Origin: Flavobacterium zhairuonense
Lineage (GTDB): Bacteria; Bacteroidota; Bacteroidia; Flavobacteriales; Flavobacteriaceae
Length of the DNA: 64,000 bases
Direction of reading: 5' to 3'
NCBI RefSeq assembly: GCF_004352915.1
Contig: NZ_SJSY01000074.1
Coordinates: 372,001 to 436,000 of the forward strand
Shown here: positions 61,491 to 64,000 of the stretch, one piece after another
How positions within the stretch are numbered: position 1 is the first letter of the stretch
Layout of the letters: every line of letters begins with the position of its first letter
Notes under the pieces: generated by a model
What the model saw: the letters and a program-made list of their open reading frames with translations, nothing else
The model's database searches: none
Told to the model about the DNA's origin: nothing
Program-made: the position numbers and the translations under genes

Positions 61491-64000
61491 TTTAAAATAT
61501 TATCGTTTTTTTACCAGGGCAGCCTGCTTTATTTTTGTTTTAGTAACCTGTCCCTTTATTTGGGGACAGGCTGAACAAAAACGAATGCTTTCTGCAAAGG
61601 AATATCATTTGTGGAGCCAGCTTCTGCCCGAAAAAATATCCAGTGATGGCAATTGGGTAAGCTACAGTCTAAAATATGAATATAGTGGTGCAGATACACT
61701 AATAGCTCAGCAGACCAAAGGGAACACAAAATATGTTTTTCCTAAAGGATGGGAAGGGAAATTCAATGGGGAATCAGAATTTGCCTGTATTGCCAATGAT
61801 ACATTAGTGGTTCAGAATCTCAAAACAGATAAAAATTATAAAAGGCCTGATGCTTTTAGTTTTGAATTTTCGGCAAATAATAAATTTATAGCAATTTTTT
61901 TAAAGCAGAATGACAACAAATTCACTCTTGAGATTAGAAACCAGAAAGGCAATCTCGTTGAGCAAACTGCCGGCATAACTTCATATTGTTTTGATTCTTT
62001 AAAAAATGGCGTTGTCTACAGTACAGCAAACGATAATCTTTATGGTATTGAAATGATTTTCTTTAAAAATTCGGTCGAAAAAAAAATTGTTGCTTCCAAT
62101 CATAAAGCGCCATTTCAAAATGTGATCTGGAAAGGAAATGCAATAGCTTTTATTGAAAATAATGCGCAGGAGCCTGTACTTTATTCTTATAGCATTACAC
62201 AGGACAAACTAAGTGCTTTGGAATCAAAAAATGCTATAGGTTTTCCCTCTAACATGCGAATTTCTAATGTTAAAAACAAGATTCCAATATATTCAAAAGA
62301 TAATACGAAGCTATTTTTTTGGATGAAAGAGCCTTCTGCTAAAACTGAAAATATCGATTCCTCGACGGTGGAAATCTGGAATTCGAAAGACAAACTTTTA
62401 TATGATTTCAAAAAGTTCCTGCCTTATTACAAATGGGCTGATAAACTGGCAGTATGGGATATAAAAGAGAACAAGGTGCTGCAGATAGCAGATAAGGATT
62501 TACCGAGCGCATTTCTTAGTGCTGATCATAAGCATGCTTTTATTTTTGATCCTGCCGCTTATGAACCGCAAAGCCAGCAGCATGGCGCTTACGATTTATA
62601 TATTGTGAATCTGCAGAGCGGTAACCGCGAGCTTATTTTGAAGCGCTATACTTTTAGTGAGAAACCACTGGGTTCTCCAGACGGGAAATATTTATGTTAT
62701 GTCAAAGACGGCAATTGGTGGATTTACGACCTTGATAAAAAGCGTCATACCTGTATTACTTTGGGAATGCCAAACTCCTTTTTTGAAGAAGACAGCAATG
62801 TTCCTGGCGAACCTGAGCCGTACGGAATTGCCGGATGGACACCATGTGGAGAAATAATCCTGTATGACAGATTTGATCTTTGGAAAATTTCACTGGATGG
62901 AAAAGAAAAAAAGAGGCTCACTAAAGGAAGGGAAATACAAAAAACTTTTCGTATCAAAAACTTTAATGAAGAACTTCTGTATGGCTTTTCAGAAACTGCA
63001 CCGCTGTCTGTTGATCTTAAAGAAGGACTGTTTTTGACGGTAATAAATAAGGAAACCAGAGAGTCTGGCTTCAGCACCTGGAATCTTAAATCAGGAGTTA
63101 AAGAACTTGTCTGGGAAAAAAAGAAAATATCGGAGGTTAACAAAGCCGGGAAAAAGAATCTTTATATGTATGAAGATCAGGATTTTGCTAGTCCTCCTAG
63201 AATTATGATCTGGGACGGCAGTGCGAAAGAAATAATGCAGAGCAATCCCCAGCAGCACCAATTTTACTGGAGCAAAAATGAACGTATTGACTATACTGTA
63301 AAGGGGATAAAAACAAAAGGAATTTTATTTTATCCAGCAAATTACAAGGCAGGTTTAAAATATCCGATGGTCGTGCGAATTTATGAACGGCAGTTTTCCA
63401 GTTTCAATGATTATGCAAATCCTTCCATGCTGGAAGGTGATGGTTTTAGCGTAACTAATTTTACCAATCAGGGGTATTTTGTGTTGTATCCCGATATTAA
63501 TTATGAGTTTGGCAACCTAAGAGAATCTGTTACCAACAGCGTGCTTGCTGCGGTTGATGCAGCTGTTGCGAAAGGCGATATAGATCCAGGCAAAATCGGA
63601 CTTATTGGACATTCCTTCGGAGCATATGAGGTCGATCTTATAATTACACAGACTGATCGTTTTGCGGCCGCGGTTGCAGGCTCGGCGTGGACTGATTTAG
63701 TAAGTGCCTATCTATATATTGGACCGTCATTTTACAGGCCTGATTTTTTTCGGACTGAAAATCATCAGCTTCGAATTGGAAAATCATTATATGAAGATAT
63801 GCCAAGTTACCTGAAAAATTCTCCCGTACTCCTCGCTGATGCAGTTAAAACTCCGTTATTAGCTTGGACAGGAAAAGAAGACCGGCATGTTAATGCCTCT
63901 CAGACAATGGAATTTTATCTGGCTTTGCGACGGGCTAACAAGGAGCATACATTACTTATTTATCCGGGCGAAGAGCATACTATAGATAAAAAAGAAAATG
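61477..64000 (+). CDS. S9-family (prolyl oligopeptidase-type) peptidase, truncated by window end
   Basis: 841 codons to the window end. A signal sequence (about residues 1-32, ending FIWGQA) predicts export. The beta-propeller-like N-terminal part (DGNWVSYSLKYEY...) precedes an alpha/beta-hydrolase domain with GHSFG (Ser713), Asp802 in GKEDRHVN and His834 in GEEHT, so the Ser-Asp-His triad is complete. The serine motif is GHSFG rather than the usual GxSYG. It cleaves peptides. Overlap with susD by 14 bases suggests coupling; the last residues lie beyond 64000. Confidence 0.93.
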   Translation, partial: MQAINLKYYRFFTRAACFIFVLVTCPFIWGQAEQKRMLSAKEYHLWSQLLPEKISSDGNWVSYSLKYEYSGADTLIAQQTKGNTKYVFPKGWEGKFNGESEFACIANDTLVVQNLKTDKNYKRPDAFSFEFSANNKFIAIFLKQNDNKFTLEIRNQKGNLVEQTAGITSYCFDSLKNGVVYSTANDNLYGIEMIFFKNSVEKKIVASNHKAPFQNVIWKGNAIAFIENNAQEPVLYSYSITQDKLSALESKNAIGFPSNMRISNVKNKIPIYSKDNTKLFFWMKEPSAKTENIDSSTVEIWNSKDKLLYDFKKFLPYYKWADKLAVWDIKENKVLQIADKDLPSAFLSADHKHAFIFDPAAYEPQSQQHGAYDLYIVNLQSGNRELILKRYTFSEKPLGSPDGKYLCYVKDGNWWIYDLDKKRHTCITLGMPNSFFEEDSNVPGEPEPYGIAGWTPCGEIILYDRFDLWKISLDGKEKKRLTKGREIQKTFRIKNFNEELLYGFSETAPLSVDLKEGLFLTVINKETRESGFSTWNLKSGVKELVWEKKKISEVNKAGKKNLYMYEDQDFASPPRIMIWDGSAKEIMQSNPQQHQFYWSKNERIDYTVKGIKTKGILFYPANYKAGLKYPMVVRIYERQFSSFNDYANPSMLEGDGFSVTNFTNQGYFVLYPDINYEFGNLRESVTNSVLAAVDAAVAKGDIDPGKIGLIGHSFGAYEVDLIITQTDRFAAAVAGSAWTDLVSAYLYIGPSFYRPDFFRTENHQLRIGKSLYEDMPSYLKNSPVLLADAVKTPLLAWTGKEDRHVNASQTMEFYLALRRANKEHTLLIYPGEEHTIDKKEN

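Noticed and set aside
1..64000. CRISPR array, rRNA genes or complete insertion sequence
   Set aside because: No regularly spaced repeats, no rRNA-like stretches and no transposase were seen.

Overview
The window looks like a chromosomal stretch of a Flavobacterium or a close flavobacterial relative. It is AT-rich, carries SusC/SusD-type genes, DUF1254 lipoproteins and a histone-H1-like basic protein, and has many promoters with a -7 element of the form TAnnTTTG. Protein family calls rest on recognisable motifs read by eye; no database search was run.

Layout. 1-2.8 kb: the end of an unknown gene and dnaK with its terminator. 2.8-6 kb: a small integration module (zinc-finger/HTH protein, tyrosine recombinase, membrane protein, HTH protein). 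6-8.4 kb: a tandem 143-bp repeat and a DUF1254/DUF1214 lipoprotein. 8.4-12.2 kb: a decayed repeat, a patatin-like protein and an isochorismatase-family gene with an internal deletion. 12.2-19.5 kb: two more DUF1254 proteins and four outer-membrane or periplasmic proteins. 19.7-36 kb: a region built around two Crp/Fnr regulators and several TTGAT-N4-ATCAA boxes. It holds a membrane-bound AraC regulator, DUF502, two translationally coupled pairs of a GcvH-like protein and a methyltransferase, a third methyltransferase, PhnA, two DUF983 proteins, an apparent operon gcvH-gcvT-gcvH-like-methyltransferase-oxoamine synthase-(gcvP remnant), and pckA. 36-41.5 kb: an HD phosphohydrolase, small unknown genes, gene fragments and degraded repeats. 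41.5-53.2 kb: HxlR/SDR, TetR plus a TolC-HlyD-RND efflux operon, TetR/SDR/quinone oxidoreductase, and an AraC regulator, each with visible palindromic operators. 53.2-56.5 kb: remains of a Bacteroidetes mobile element, a histone-like gene and an XRE-like regulator. 56.6-57 kb: a strongly structured RNA candidate (6S-like). 57-64 kb: a SusC/SusD/S9-peptidase uptake operon, cut by the window end.

The most unusual part is 19.7-34.5 kb. Two GcvH paralogues have lost the lipoyl lysine, and each overlaps the start of a class I methyltransferase gene. One pair lies inside a glycine-cleavage-type operon whose gcvP has been reduced to its two ends. The same region has FNR-type boxes about 30-35 bp upstream of flavobacterial -7 elements. 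They precede both crp/fnr genes, the third methyltransferase and two similar short non-coding transcripts that end in terminators. I infer an oxygen- or redox-responsive (or other Crp/Fnr-signal) regulon containing a non-lipoylated GcvH/methyltransferase system of unknown function.

Decay is common. Fragments of gcvP, a GH31 glycosidase, a formylglycine-generating-enzyme-like protein, an NAD(P)-binding protein and a DUF3945-like/AraC junction are recognisable, along with several copies of a degraded repeat that carries tRNA-like pieces.
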